From Burkholderiaceae bacterium (GTDB lineage: Bacteria > Pseudomonadota > Gammaproteobacteria > Burkholderiales > Burkholderiaceae_E), in contig JAHBZV010000003.1 of assembly GCA_019635275.1 (NCBI GenBank), forward strand, positions 118,449-182,448: 64,000 nt of DNA, written 5' to 3'. A model generated the notes under the pieces. It was not told where the DNA came from. It did not search any database and saw only the letters and a list, made by a program, of their open reading frames with translations. Positions 54,190 through 62,521 of this stretch are shown piece after piece; positions within the stretch are counted from its first letter, which is position 1, and each line of letters begins with the position of its first letter. A program made the position numbers and the translations under genes.

Positions 54190-55944
54190 TCACCGTGAGC
54201 CCGGCACCCCATTCCCCGGCCCCGGAACGCGCTGCGCCTCGTCCGCCGGGCGAGCCCGATCGAGCAGCGTGGCGTACGCCGCCGCGGCGCCGCGCACGCC
54301 AATGCCGGCGTACAGGTTCGCCGTGGTGCGAGGATCGCTGTGCCCGAGCAGGCTGCTGACCAGCCCGAGCTCACCGGGCCGCTCGCGCAGCACCAGCATG
54401 GCCGCGAGATGCCTGAACTGGCCCGGCGTCAGCGCGACACCGATCGCCCGCCGCGTCTGCGTCGCGATGCCGTACCGCAGCGCCGCGTCCGGCACCGGCT
54501 CGCCGTCGGGACGCACGAACAACCGGTGACGGGCACTCGGCGGCAGCCGGGCATGGCACCCGTCGAGGTAATCGTCGATGAGTGCCTTGGTGGGTCCAAC
54601 GATCGGACATGCGGTCGCGTGCGACGCGCCGCCGGCACCCCTGCCCGGCACGACGGACATGGACCCCTGTCGTCCCGACGGACGTAGCAGCCCGCGCCCG
54701 AGCTCGAGTCCGGCCAACTCCCGAAGCCGCAGTGGCACCGAGAGCAGTAGCGCAATCGCCACGCCGACCTGTGCCTGTCGCACGGCTCGCCCGTCCAGCG
54801 ACCGGCCACCCGAGGCCTGCGCGAACAACCTCTGCGGCAGCGCCAGCAGCGCGGCGAGCACCTTCGGATCGGCAAACGGCTCGATGGCCCGGCGGTTCCG
54901 ATCCGCGAACCCCGCCGGACGGCTGCCCAGCCGTCGCTTGAACTGGCCCAACTGGTCGAGTTGCGACGCGGGCGCCTTCACCCACTGGCGTGCGACCCCG
55001 AACAGCGTTCCCGCGAGACCCTGCACGAACGCGCTCGGGCGGCGTTCCGGCCCTGCCTCGAGGTACTCTGCGAGGACGAGCTTGAAATTGACCGGCTCGA
55101 CCAGCGTCGCGAGATTGATTACCCGGCGCGCGTAGCCGAGGCGACGGGCCAGCGCCGAAGCCGCGAGCCGGAGGTGCTCGCCGCGGAGTCGGACGGTGGC
55201 CGGCGAGAGGCTGCGCGGCGACCCATTGCGAGCCAGGCGCCCGGAATGGGCCGCCCACGCGAGGTAGCTGTCGAGATCGCGCCCGAACGAGATCGGAAAC
55301 GCCTCGACCGGCAACCGCCCCGGGCGCGCGGTCGGCGCTGGCGCCGCGAGCGTCGTCGACGGCCAACCCGCGACGGATCCGACGGCCTCGTTCCAGCAGG
55401 CGATCGCCTGCCTGCGAAAGGCCCGCCCCCTGGCCTCGCCCCGCGTCGCCGCAACGCGCGCAGCGATCGCTTCCACGAACGCCACGGTGACCCCTTCCGG
55501 CTCGACCCCGCTTGCCGATGCTTCGCGGATCAGTCGCGACAGCCCGTTGCGCAATCGGGGGATGTCGAGCCGCTCCCGCAGCGCGGCCCAGCGTGGCGTC
55601 AGGGCGGCGCCCCGGGTCGGCGCCGCGACGGCGTCGACGCCAAGCGCGATCGCGCGCTTGAGCCGCCAGCGGGCATTGGCCACCGTCTTGTCGGACCGGC
55701 CCCGTGCCGGCTTCGGCACGGCGGCGAGCCGGCGCTCGACGTCGGCCGCGTCGGCCGGGACAGACGCCGGCGGCGCGCCGAGGATCGAGCAGACCGTGCG
55801 GGCGGCGCCCCGGAAGGCTCGCCGGTCGCGCTCGGCGATCGCGGGCTCCGTCTCGATCCAGGCCAGCACGTCGGCCAGGCTGCGCCGGGTCGCGTCGGGG
55901 TCGTCGACGAGCGCGGGGGCATCCTGGTTCGCAGACGCGGGCAT
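54190..55944 (-). CDS. Divergent tyrosine-recombinase-like protein lacking the HxxR histidine
   Basis: A 584-residue protein with an integrase-type catalytic domain at ~370-570 after a long helical N-terminal half. Box I Arg is in LLLSVPLRLRELAGLEL. Box II reads LTPGQFRHLAAMLVLRE, so the His expected three residues before the Arg (PHQFRH in related proteins) is Gly. LLGHSDPRTTANLYAGIG supplies the later His and the Tyr. The substitution may reduce activity. No flanking repeats, tRNA or element partners are visible. ATG at 55944 chosen; an in-frame TTG at 56004 exists. High GC like the backbone, so it is not recently acquired. Confidence 0.8.
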   Translation of the reverse strand: MPASANQDAPALVDDPDATRRSLADVLAWIETEPAIAERDRRAFRGAARTVCSILGAPPASVPADAADVERRLAAVPKPARGRSDKTVANARWRLKRAIALGVDAVAAPTRGAALTPRWAALRERLDIPRLRNGLSRLIREASASGVEPEGVTVAFVEAIAARVAATRGEARGRAFRRQAIACWNEAVGSVAGWPSTTLAAPAPTARPGRLPVEAFPISFGRDLDSYLAWAAHSGRLARNGSPRSLSPATVRLRGEHLRLAASALARRLGYARRVINLATLVEPVNFKLVLAEYLEAGPERRPSAFVQGLAGTLFGVARQWVKAPASQLDQLGQFKRRLGSRPAGFADRNRRAIEPFADPKVLAALLALPQRLFAQASGGRSLDGRAVRQAQVGVAIALLLSVPLRLRELAGLELGRGLLRPSGRQGSMSVVPGRGAGGASHATACPIVGPTKALIDDYLDGCHARLPPSARHRLFVRPDGEPVPDAALRYGIATQTRRAIGVALTPGQFRHLAAMLVLRERPGELGLVSSLLGHSDPRTTANLYAGIGVRGAAAAYATLLDRARPADEAQRVPGPGNGVPGSR

Positions 55945-56215
55945 GACAGTCGCAGCGGCATCAGTGACGTTGGCGAGAATACTCCATGTGCATGGGTTGA
56001 ACAATTACGCGGTTTGTTTCCCATTAGTCGGCCAGGTCCAGCGGCGGACCTGCCCGAATGCGGCGCCTGCACGGCCTGCCGCAACCCTGGCGGCCTTGTC
56101 GGCAGGATTTACACCGTCCAGCGGGTCGGCCAGCCAAGTGATTGATTTCACGAATCGGCCCGCTTATTGCTTGACATCGAAGACTCGATTGCAACGAGCG
56201 GAAGGAGTTCCCCCG
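55945..56215. other. Intergenic region upstream of integrase-like and PEP-CTERM genes
   Basis: 271 bp, locally richer in A/T, containing the sigma-54-type promoter at 56156-56171. No gene is seen. Confidence 0.5.
56156..56171 (+). promoter_or_regulatory. Sigma-54 (-24/-12) promoter of the PEP-CTERM gene
   Basis: CGGCCCGCTTATTGCT: GG and GC exactly 12 bp apart, -12 box TTGCT, and GGCNCG in the -24 box. Predicted start near 56182, about 34 nt before the ATG. An overlapping TTGACA at 56171-56176 has no matching -10. Confidence 0.65.
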
Positions 56216-56920
56216 ATGTCCCTGGCCCGCACCTTGCGCCAACACGCCAGCCTGATCGCGCTGACGCTCGGCCTGTCTGTCAGTTCGTCAGCTTCAGCGG
56301 CAGTGCTGCTGTCGGAAACCTTCACCGGCGCGACGTTCTACGACGGCCTGACGATCAACCTGTCGAACGCCAGCACGGCCGACGACAACCTGAACAAGTG
56401 GATCAAGCTGGGCACCTGGTCGGTCCAGTCGGGCGGAATCTGTGCCGCGCCCTGCGACGGCAGCTTCGCCCAGCACGTGCCGCCCACCAGCGACAACACC
56501 AACCTGCTGTTCTACGGGTTGAGTGCAGGTTCGGTCGCCGCCGGCACGAACCTGACCCTGAGCTTCGACTACATCAGCTCCAACCGCATCGCGACCGTGT
56601 ACCTGGCCGGCATGACGGTCGGGTCGAACTCGCTCGATCCGTTCGCGCCGTGGTTCAACGTCGAGGCGCCCCCCACCGACGGCGTCCTGCTGTCGAGCGT
56701 GGCGCTCGGGCAGACCGCGACCTGGAACTCGGTATCGCTCGACGTCACGCTCGGACAGTCGTTCGACGCGCTGGTCATCGGCTTCGCGATGGGCGGCACC
56801 AGCGGCGCCCGCGGTGTCGACAACGTCGTGTTGCGGACGGTCCCCGAGCCGGGCCCGCTGGCGTTGCTCGGGCTCGGCGCAGCGGTGCTGGCGCTGGCCG
56901 CACGCCGCCGCAGGAAATAG
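56216..56920 (+). CDS. PEP-CTERM exported protein
   Basis: A 234-residue exported protein. Signal peptide (ASLIALTLGLSVSSSASA), a beta-rich, Asn/Thr/Ser-rich middle (ENLTLSFDYISS-like strands; NLTLSFDYISSNRIATVYLA), then a PEP-CTERM sorting tail (VPEPGPLALLGLGAAVLALA followed by AARRRRK). Two Cys (ICAAPCDG) could form a disulfide. Cleavage by an exosortase encoded elsewhere is expected. GGAAGGAG precedes the ATG. A strong hairpin follows the stop. Adhesion, biofilm or matrix roles are typical of the class but unproven. Confidence 0.88.
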   Translation: MSLARTLRQHASLIALTLGLSVSSSASAAVLLSETFTGATFYDGLTINLSNASTADDNLNKWIKLGTWSVQSGGICAAPCDGSFAQHVPPTSDNTNLLFYGLSAGSVAAGTNLTLSFDYISSNRIATVYLAGMTVGSNSLDPFAPWFNVEAPPTDGVLLSSVALGQTATWNSVSLDVTLGQSFDALVIGFAMGGTSGARGVDNVVLRTVPEPGPLALLGLGAAVLALAARRRRK

Positions 56921-56942
56921 CTCGCCTTCGGCCCGGATGAAC

Positions 56943-56971
56943 GAGCCCCGCCGCGGCGGGGCTCTTCGTTT
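56943..56971 (+). terminator. Rho-independent-type terminator after the PEP-CTERM gene
   Basis: A 10-bp GC-rich stem GAGCCCCGCC/GGCGGGGCTC (56943-56964, loop GC) followed by TTCGTTT, 22 bp after the stop codon. Confidence 0.8.
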
Positions 56972-57020
56972 CTGCGCCACCCCACCGCCCTGCTCCGCAG
57001 GACACTGGGGCCTGTCGACC

Positions 57021-58331
57021 CTACCCGCCCATCATCTGGTTCGGCAGCCAGGTCGCGATCTCGGGAAAGATCGCCAGCAGCACCATCGTCAGCAGCATGA
57101 TCGCGACGAACGGCATCGCGCCCAGCAGCACGGTCGTGAGCGGCACCTGCGGCGCCACGCCCTTGAGCACGTACAGGTTCAGCCCCACCGGCGGCGTGAT
57201 CAGCCCGACCTCCATGTTGATGGTGAGGATCACCGCGAACCAGATTAGGTCGAAGCCGCTGGCCTCGAGCACCGGCGTGAGGATCGGCATCACCATCACG
57301 ATGATCGCCACCGGCGGCAGGAAGCAGCCGGCAAGGAGCAGGAACGCGTTGATCGCCAGCATCAGCACCCAGCGGTTCAGGCCCAGGTCGACCAGCGCCT
57401 GCGCCGCGGTCTGCGTCACGTAGAGCAGCGACATCATGTACGAGAAGATCGCCGCGGCGCCGATGATCATCAGGATCATCGTCGACTCGCGCACGGTCTC
57501 TCTCATGATCCGCCACAGGTCGTCGGCCCGCCACGCGCGGTAGATCGCCACCACCAGCAGCAGCGCCAGCACCGCCGAGATCGCCGCCACTTCCGAGGGC
57601 GTCGCGAGCCCGCCGTACATCGCGTAGGCGATCGCGACGATGATCGCGATGAACGGCGACACGCGCCCCAACCCGTGCATCTTCTCGGCCAGCGTGTAGC
57701 CGCGCTCCTCGACCTCCAGCCCGCGCCTGGACACCAGCGTCGCGATCCAGGCGTAGAGCGAGAACAGCACGACCAGCAGGATGCCCGGCACGATACCCGC
57801 GAGGAACAACCGCCCGATCGACGTCTCGGTCGCCAACCCGTAGAGGATCATCGTGATCGACGGCGGGATCAGGATGCCGAGCGTGCCGCCGGCGCAGATC
57901 GAGCCGGTGGCCAGCGCGGGCGACACGCCCCGGCGCAGCATCTCGGGCACGCCCGCCTTGCCGATGGCAGCCGCGGTGGCGGGACTCGATCCGCAGATTG
58001 CCGAGAACACGCCGCACGCGAGGATGTTCGCGATGACGAGCCCGCCCGGCACACGTGCCAGCCAGCGATGCAGCGACTCGTAGATGTCGCGGCCGGCGGC
58101 CGACGAGCCGATCGCCGCGCCGAGCAGCACGAACAACGGGATCGTCAGCAGCGCGAACGAGGAGAGCTCGTCCATCATCACGATCGGCACGTTGGCGATG
58201 CTGGCGAACCCCTGGAACACGATCAGGAAGCCCACCGACACCAGCGTCAGGCCCCAGGCGATCGGCAGGCCGGAGAACAGCACGAACAGCGTGACGACCA
58301 GGATCAGCAGGCCGACCTGCATCTCACTCAT
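57021..58331 (-). CDS. dctM: TRAP transporter large permease (DctM)
   Basis: A 436-residue, ~12-helix permease of standard DctM length. Typical blocks: ALLTIPLFVLLGAAIGSSAA, ICGSSPATAAAIGKAGVPEM, ICAGGTLGILIPPSITMILY and VGLITPPVGLNLYVLKGVAP. Imports the ligand of the adjacent binding protein using an ion gradient. Its start overlaps the dctQ stop by 8 bp. It lacks the long central loop of the other DctM at 26515-27909, so the two systems belong to different subgroups. Confidence 0.94.
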   Translation of the reverse strand: MSEMQVGLLILVVTLFVLFSGLPIAWGLTLVSVGFLIVFQGFASIANVPIVMMDELSSFALLTIPLFVLLGAAIGSSAAGRDIYESLHRWLARVPGGLVIANILACGVFSAICGSSPATAAAIGKAGVPEMLRRGVSPALATGSICAGGTLGILIPPSITMILYGLATETSIGRLFLAGIVPGILLVVLFSLYAWIATLVSRRGLEVEERGYTLAEKMHGLGRVSPFIAIIVAIAYAMYGGLATPSEVAAISAVLALLLVVAIYRAWRADDLWRIMRETVRESTMILMIIGAAAIFSYMMSLLYVTQTAAQALVDLGLNRWVLMLAINAFLLLAGCFLPPVAIIVMVMPILTPVLEASGFDLIWFAVILTINMEVGLITPPVGLNLYVLKGVAPQVPLTTVLLGAMPFVAIMLLTMVLLAIFPEIATWLPNQMMGG

Positions 58332-58818
58332 GCGCGAGGCTCTCGGGTTCGGGCGAGCGCACCAGCTCGGCCAGGTACTGCACCGCGGTCAGGCCCAGCC
58401 CGAGCGGCATCATCAGGAACAGCGGCCACTTGTACGGCGCCCACGTGCTCTCGGTGCGCTCTCCGCGCAGCATCGATTCCCAGGTGAGTTCGCCGCCGAG
58501 CACGGCCAGGTACAGGCAGACCAGCAGGCCGACGATCGCCACGACGATCGCCAGCCTCGTGCGCCAGCGCTGGGGCAGGTAGTGCGACAGCAGGTCGACG
58601 CCGACGTGGCCGCTGGTCTTCAGCGTGTACGGCGATGCGAGGAACAGCGACGCCACCATCATGTAGACCGAGAATTCGATCTCCCAGAAGGTGGAGTTGC
58701 CCAGCGCCCGGTAGACGACGCTCCAGGTGATGACGATCGACGCGGCGATCAGCAGCACCGCGGCGACGACCGCCAGCGCGTCGCTGAGGCGGTCGACCGC
58801 CCGGACGAAGGGGCGCAT
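58324..58818 (-). CDS. dctQ: TRAP transporter small permease (DctQ)
   Basis: A 164-residue protein with four predicted helices. The family pattern EIEFSVYMMVASLFLASPYT and the amphipathic SGHVGVDLLSHYLPQRWRTR are visible. Encoded 7 bp after dctP and overlapping dctM by 8 bp. Confidence 0.92.
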   Translation of the reverse strand: MRPFVRAVDRLSDALAVVAAVLLIAASIVITWSVVYRALGNSTFWEIEFSVYMMVASLFLASPYTLKTSGHVGVDLLSHYLPQRWRTRLAIVVAIVGLLVCLYLAVLGGELTWESMLRGERTESTWAPYKWPLFLMMPLGLGLTAVQYLAELVRSPEPESLAHE

Positions 58819-58825
58819 GCGCCGC

Positions 58826-59830
58826 TTACTTGACTTGCAGCAGCGCGTCCATCAGGTCCTTCGCCTCGGGAGAGATCGCGGCGAACTCCTTCCACGAGGT
58901 GTCCTTGGCCAGCGCCAGCCACTGGTCGAACTCGGCCTTGGTCATCTGATGAACCTTGCCGCCGGCCTTGCGATACGCCTCGGCCATCTTCTCGCCCGCC
59001 TCGCGCTGCAGCTTCAGGAAGTACTCGTCGGACTTGTTCGCCGCGTCCTCGAAGATCTTCTGCTGCGCCGGCGTGAGCTTGTCCCAGTGCTGCTTCGACA
59101 TCACCAGCGGCTGCATCAGCATCCACAGCGTGTAGTCGCCCGGCACCGTCGCGTGCTTCGTCTGCTCGTACAGGCGCATGCTGACGAAGGTCTCGGCCGA
59201 GGTCAGCGTCGCGTTGAGCACGCCGGACTGCAGCGCCGGATAGAGCTCGCTGGAGGCCATGCTGACCACCGAGGCGCCTGCGGTCTTCAGCATCGACTCG
59301 AAGGTCGGGTCGGCCGCGCGCATCTTCAGGCCCGCCACCGACTTCGGATCGGTGATGTCGCGGTCCTTCGCCGCGAAGCCGCCGGGCGTCCACCACCACG
59401 TCACGATGTGAACGCCGTTCCTGTGCGCCAGCGCCTGCAGCTTCTGCTGGTACGGCGAGTTCTTCAGCTTCATCGCGAAGTCGAGGTTCGGGATCGTGCC
59501 CGGCAGGATGACCGCCGAGAACTCCTTCGCCTTGCCCACCGCGTACGACATCGGGAAGACCGCCATCTCGAGCGTGCCGTTCTGCAGCGCGTCGAACTGC
59601 GCGACCGGCTTGATGCCCAGCGAGCTCGACGGGAAGATGCGGAACTTGATGCTCTTGTCGTGCTTGGTCACCTCGTCGACGAACACCCGTGTGGCGAGGT
59701 CGCGGCCGTCGGCGTTGGCCTTGAACTGGTGCGAGATCTTGATTTCCTGCGCGTTGACGCCGACGTTCGCGCCGAACGCGAACGCCAGTGCCGCCACCAG
59801 GGCGGCGCCCATCCTGACCGTCTTTGCCAT
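58826..59830 (-). CDS. dctP: TRAP solute-binding protein (DctP)
   Basis: A 334-residue periplasmic binding protein with a Sec signal (VRMGAALVAALAFAFGANVG, cleavage near VNAQ). DctP features: EIKISHQFKANADGRDLATR at the mature start, the carboxylate-binding Arg in VAGLKMRAADPTF, and SSELYPALQSGVLNATLTSA. The ligand is probably an organic acid; identity unknown. ATG at 59830 follows GGGAGA; upstream in-frame codons are not credible. First gene of dctPQM, 133 bp downstream of the co-directional iclR-type gene. Confidence 0.93.
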   Translation of the reverse strand: MAKTVRMGAALVAALAFAFGANVGVNAQEIKISHQFKANADGRDLATRVFVDEVTKHDKSIKFRIFPSSSLGIKPVAQFDALQNGTLEMAVFPMSYAVGKAKEFSAVILPGTIPNLDFAMKLKNSPYQQKLQALAHRNGVHIVTWWWTPGGFAAKDRDITDPKSVAGLKMRAADPTFESMLKTAGASVVSMASSELYPALQSGVLNATLTSAETFVSMRLYEQTKHATVPGDYTLWMLMQPLVMSKQHWDKLTPAQQKIFEDAANKSDEYFLKLQREAGEKMAEAYRKAGGKVHQMTKAEFDQWLALAKDTSWKEFAAISPEAKDLMDALLQVK

Positions 59831-59852
59831 GCTGTCTCCCCTGTCGTGAGCA

Positions 59853-59869
59853 CGCCCCGTTGCGGGGCG
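59853..59869. other. GC-rich hairpin between iclR-type gene and dctP
   Basis: CGCCCCG (59853-59859) pairs with CGGGGCG (59863-59869) around a 3-nt loop, 23 bp before the dctP start on the minus strand. No T-tract; it may attenuate read-through from the regulator gene or sit in the dctP leader. Confidence 0.4.
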
Positions 59870-59963
59870 CGTGCCGTCTTCTACTTGTGACCGATTCTCA
59901 ATATGCGTGGCGCCCCGGCGGCCTGTCAACTGAGGGGAAATGCCGGGTGATCGACCGCTCGGG

Positions 59964-60722
59964 CTAGGCGAGCGTCGCGCGAATCGCGTCGGCGGCCTCG
60001 CGCAGACGCGGCACCTGCCCCAGCAGATCCTCGAGCGTCATGCGCCCTTCGGGCGCCTGGACGGCTACCGCCGCGCAAGCCCGCTGCCGATCGAGCATCA
60101 CCGGAACGGCGATCGCATTGAGGCCGCGCAGGTGCTCCGAGCGATTGATGCCGATGCGCCGCCGGCGCGTCTCGACCAGCTCGCGCTCGAGCACCTCGCG
60201 ATCGACGATGGTGGCACCCGTGTAGCCGCGTAGCGACAGCTGTGCGATCAGTCGCTCGCGCTGCGCCTTCGGCAGCAGGCTCAACAGCAGCTTGCCGCTC
60301 GAGGTGGCGTGCAGCGGCACGTGCGAGCCGGGCGCGAGCATCATCCGCAGCGGCCAGGAGGTCTCGACCCGATCGAGGTAGACGACGTCGGTGCCGGCGA
60401 GCGCGGTGAGGTTGCAGGTCTCGCCGATCGTGTCGACCAGTCGCTGCAGGATCGCCCTGCGCTCCTGGCGCGCGGGCCCGTTCATCATTGCGTCGAGCGC
60501 CATCCGCTCGACGCGCACGCCGAGTTGCAGCCGCCGCCCCGTCGGCTCGCGCATCAGCAGGCCGGCCTGCTGCAGCTGGCCGACCAGCCGGTGCACGGTC
60601 TGCTTCGGCAGCGCGATCGCCTCGACGATCTCGGCCAGCGTGCAGCCGTCCACGCGCGCGGCCACGACCTCGAGCACGCGGAACGCCCGCACTGCCGCCG
60701 CGTTCGCCTGGTTGCTCTGCAT
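59964..60722 (-). CDS. IclR-family transcriptional regulator
   Basis: A 252-residue regulator. Winged helix (RVDGCTLAEIVEAIALPKQT then VHRLVGQLQQAGLL) in the first ~70 residues, followed by the IclR effector domain with RMMLAPGSHVPLHATSSGKL and LRGLNAIAVPVMLDRQRACA. IclR proteins bind small organic acids and repress or activate nearby catabolic or transport genes. ATG at 60722 follows GGGGGAGG; the long upstream extension is not credible. Divergent from the tctCBA-type operon and co-directional with dctPQM, so it may control either. Confidence 0.92.
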   Translation of the reverse strand: MQSNQANAAAVRAFRVLEVVAARVDGCTLAEIVEAIALPKQTVHRLVGQLQQAGLLMREPTGRRLQLGVRVERMALDAMMNGPARQERRAILQRLVDTIGETCNLTALAGTDVVYLDRVETSWPLRMMLAPGSHVPLHATSSGKLLLSLLPKAQRERLIAQLSLRGYTGATIVDREVLERELVETRRRRIGINRSEHLRGLNAIAVPVMLDRQRACAAVAVQAPEGRMTLEDLLGQVPRLREAADAIRATLA

Positions 60723-60909
60723 CGGTCGCCTCCCCCTGCCGTTGCACCTTCGCGTTGCATCTGAAAATACACTAATCGGGACGCCACTGCACCGCGTTCG
60801 GCCATAACATGATGCGAATCCCGTGTCGGCCAAGGGCCCAATGAGCCGTGCAAGAGGCCTGCCGCCCGGGACATCCGACCGCGACGGTCGCCCCGACGAG
60901 GAGACAACG

Positions 60910-61893
60910 ATGCCTGCGCAACAGCCAACCACCCCTTCCCGCGAACCGAACTCCACGCGCCGCACGCTGCTTGGCGCAGCCGGCGCCCTTGCGCTTGCGC
61001 CGGCGCTGGCGCGGGCCCAGGACAAGTTCCCTTCGCGACCGATCGAGTTCGTCGTGCCGTGGGGGGCCGGCGGCGGCGCCGATCAGCTGGCGCGTCGCAC
61101 CGGCAAGCTGCTCGAGGCCGAGCTCAAGGTGTCATTGCCGGTGCTGAACATCGCCGGCGCCACCGGCAACACCGGGACCGCCAAGATGCTGTCGGCGCCG
61201 GCCGACGGCTACACGATCTGCGTGTTCATCGGCGACACGCTGGCCTCGCTGGCCGGCGGCAAGGGCCGATGGAAGCTCTCGGACATCACGCCGCTGGGCA
61301 TCATGATCCGCCAGCCGAGCGGCCTGTTCGTCAAGGCCGACGCGAAGTGGAAGAATTTCGCCGAACTGCTCGCCGACGCGCGCAACCACGAGCTGAAAGT
61401 CGGCGTCACCGGCTTCGGCAGCGTCGACGAGATCCTGGTCAACCAGATGAATGCGAAGGGCTACAAGTTCCGCGTCGTACCGTTTGCGGCGCCGGGCGAG
61501 CGCTACACGTCGGTGCTCGGCGGCCATGCCGACATCGTGATCGAGCAGGCCGGCGACGTGCGCTCGTTCCTCGCGAACAAGCAGATGCGACCGGTCACGT
61601 TCTTCGCCGACCAGCCGCAGACGGGTTACGCGGACATTCCGCTGGCGAAGGACTCGGGCTTCCCGATCGTCATCAGCCAGTTCCGCGCGATCGTCGTCCG
61701 CGCGGGCACCGACCCGAAGCACGTCGCGACGCTGGCCGCCGCGATCGAGAAGGTCGCGCGCAGCGACGACTTCAAGCAGTACCTGACCGACGAACTGGCC
61801 TTCGCCGACAGCTACATCCCCGCGGACAAGGCCGCCGCGTTCCTGAAGGGCGAGCTCGACCGGATCGAGGCCAACATGCCGGCGAAGTCCTGA
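60910..61893 (+). CDS. tctC: Tripartite tricarboxylate transporter binding protein (Bug/TctC family)
   Basis: A 327-residue periplasmic binding protein. The N-terminus STRRTLLGAAGALALAPALA has a twin-arginine motif, suggesting Tat export. The Bug fold begins FPSRPIEFVVPWGAGGGADQ and includes NIAGATGNTGTAKMLSAPAD. Bug proteins bind organic acids or amino acids; the ligand cannot be predicted. Preceded by GAGGAG. Followed by tctB and tctA, so it belongs to a complete TTT system rather than being one of the many orphan Bug proteins of Burkholderiales. Confidence 0.92.
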   Translation: MPAQQPTTPSREPNSTRRTLLGAAGALALAPALARAQDKFPSRPIEFVVPWGAGGGADQLARRTGKLLEAELKVSLPVLNIAGATGNTGTAKMLSAPADGYTICVFIGDTLASLAGGKGRWKLSDITPLGIMIRQPSGLFVKADAKWKNFAELLADARNHELKVGVTGFGSVDEILVNQMNAKGYKFRVVPFAAPGERYTSVLGGHADIVIEQAGDVRSFLANKQMRPVTFFADQPQTGYADIPLAKDSGFPIVISQFRAIVVRAGTDPKHVATLAAAIEKVARSDDFKQYLTDELAFADSYIPADKAAAFLKGELDRIEANMPAKS

Positions 61894-61920
61894 GGCCGGC
61901 GGGCGCACGGAGCCGCTGCG

Positions 61921-62508
61921 ATGACCCACCGCATGAGGCGGGTGCTGCCGCACCTGGTGATGCTGCTGGTTTCGGTGCTGCTGTACTGGGCGGCGCTGCA
62001 GATCGACACGCGTGGCGCCGAGGGCGGTCGGCGCATCGGCCCGGAGTTCTGGCCGAAGGCGATCATCGTCATCATGGGCGCGTTGTGTGTCTACGAGGTC
62101 GTCAAGCGCCTGCTCGTGAAGACGACGTTCACCGCCGAGGGGCTCACGGGCGACGTCGACCACAACCCGGCCGAGCCGGCGCCGGCCGAGCCGGCGCCGG
62201 AGGCCGAGGTGGCGCCGCCGGCGCAGCGCGAGCACCCGGGACGCTTGCTGGCCGGGATCGTCCTCATCGCAGCGTTCGCGCTCGGCGTCGACTGGCTCGG
62301 CTTCTTCGTGGCCACGGCGGTGTTCCTGGTGGCGTTCATGCTGATCGGGGGGTTCAGGCGCCCGCTGCTGGCAGCGGGCATCGGCGTCGCGGGCAGCTTC
62401 CTGCTGATCGTGATCTTCATGCGCGTGGCCTACATCTCGCTGCCGCTGGGTGCGGGGCCCTTTCGCGAGTTGTCGCTGGCGCTGCTGCGCCTGCTGGGCG
62501 TGAGCTGA
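61921..62508 (+). CDS. tctB: TctB-family small membrane subunit
   Basis: A 195-residue protein with four predicted helices in two pairs, split by an acidic Pro/Ala/Glu loop (~85-105) encoded by a GCCGAGCCGGC-type short repeat. GPEFWPKAIIVIMGALCVYE and DWLGFFVATAVFLVAFMLIG match TctB. It is the small permease subunit of the tripartite tricarboxylate transporter. It lies 27 bp after tctC and 13 bp before tctA. Confidence 0.88.
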   Translation: MTHRMRRVLPHLVMLLVSVLLYWAALQIDTRGAEGGRRIGPEFWPKAIIVIMGALCVYEVVKRLLVKTTFTAEGLTGDVDHNPAEPAPAEPAPEAEVAPPAQREHPGRLLAGIVLIAAFALGVDWLGFFVATAVFLVAFMLIGGFRRPLLAAGIGVAGSFLLIVIFMRVAYISLPLGAGPFRELSLALLRLLGVS

Positions 62509-62521
62509 GGAGGCGACCGCG

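Noticed and set aside
54190-56215. A second integrative element around the solitary integrase.
   Set aside because: No tRNA, direct repeats, low-GC cargo or other mobility genes could be found around it.
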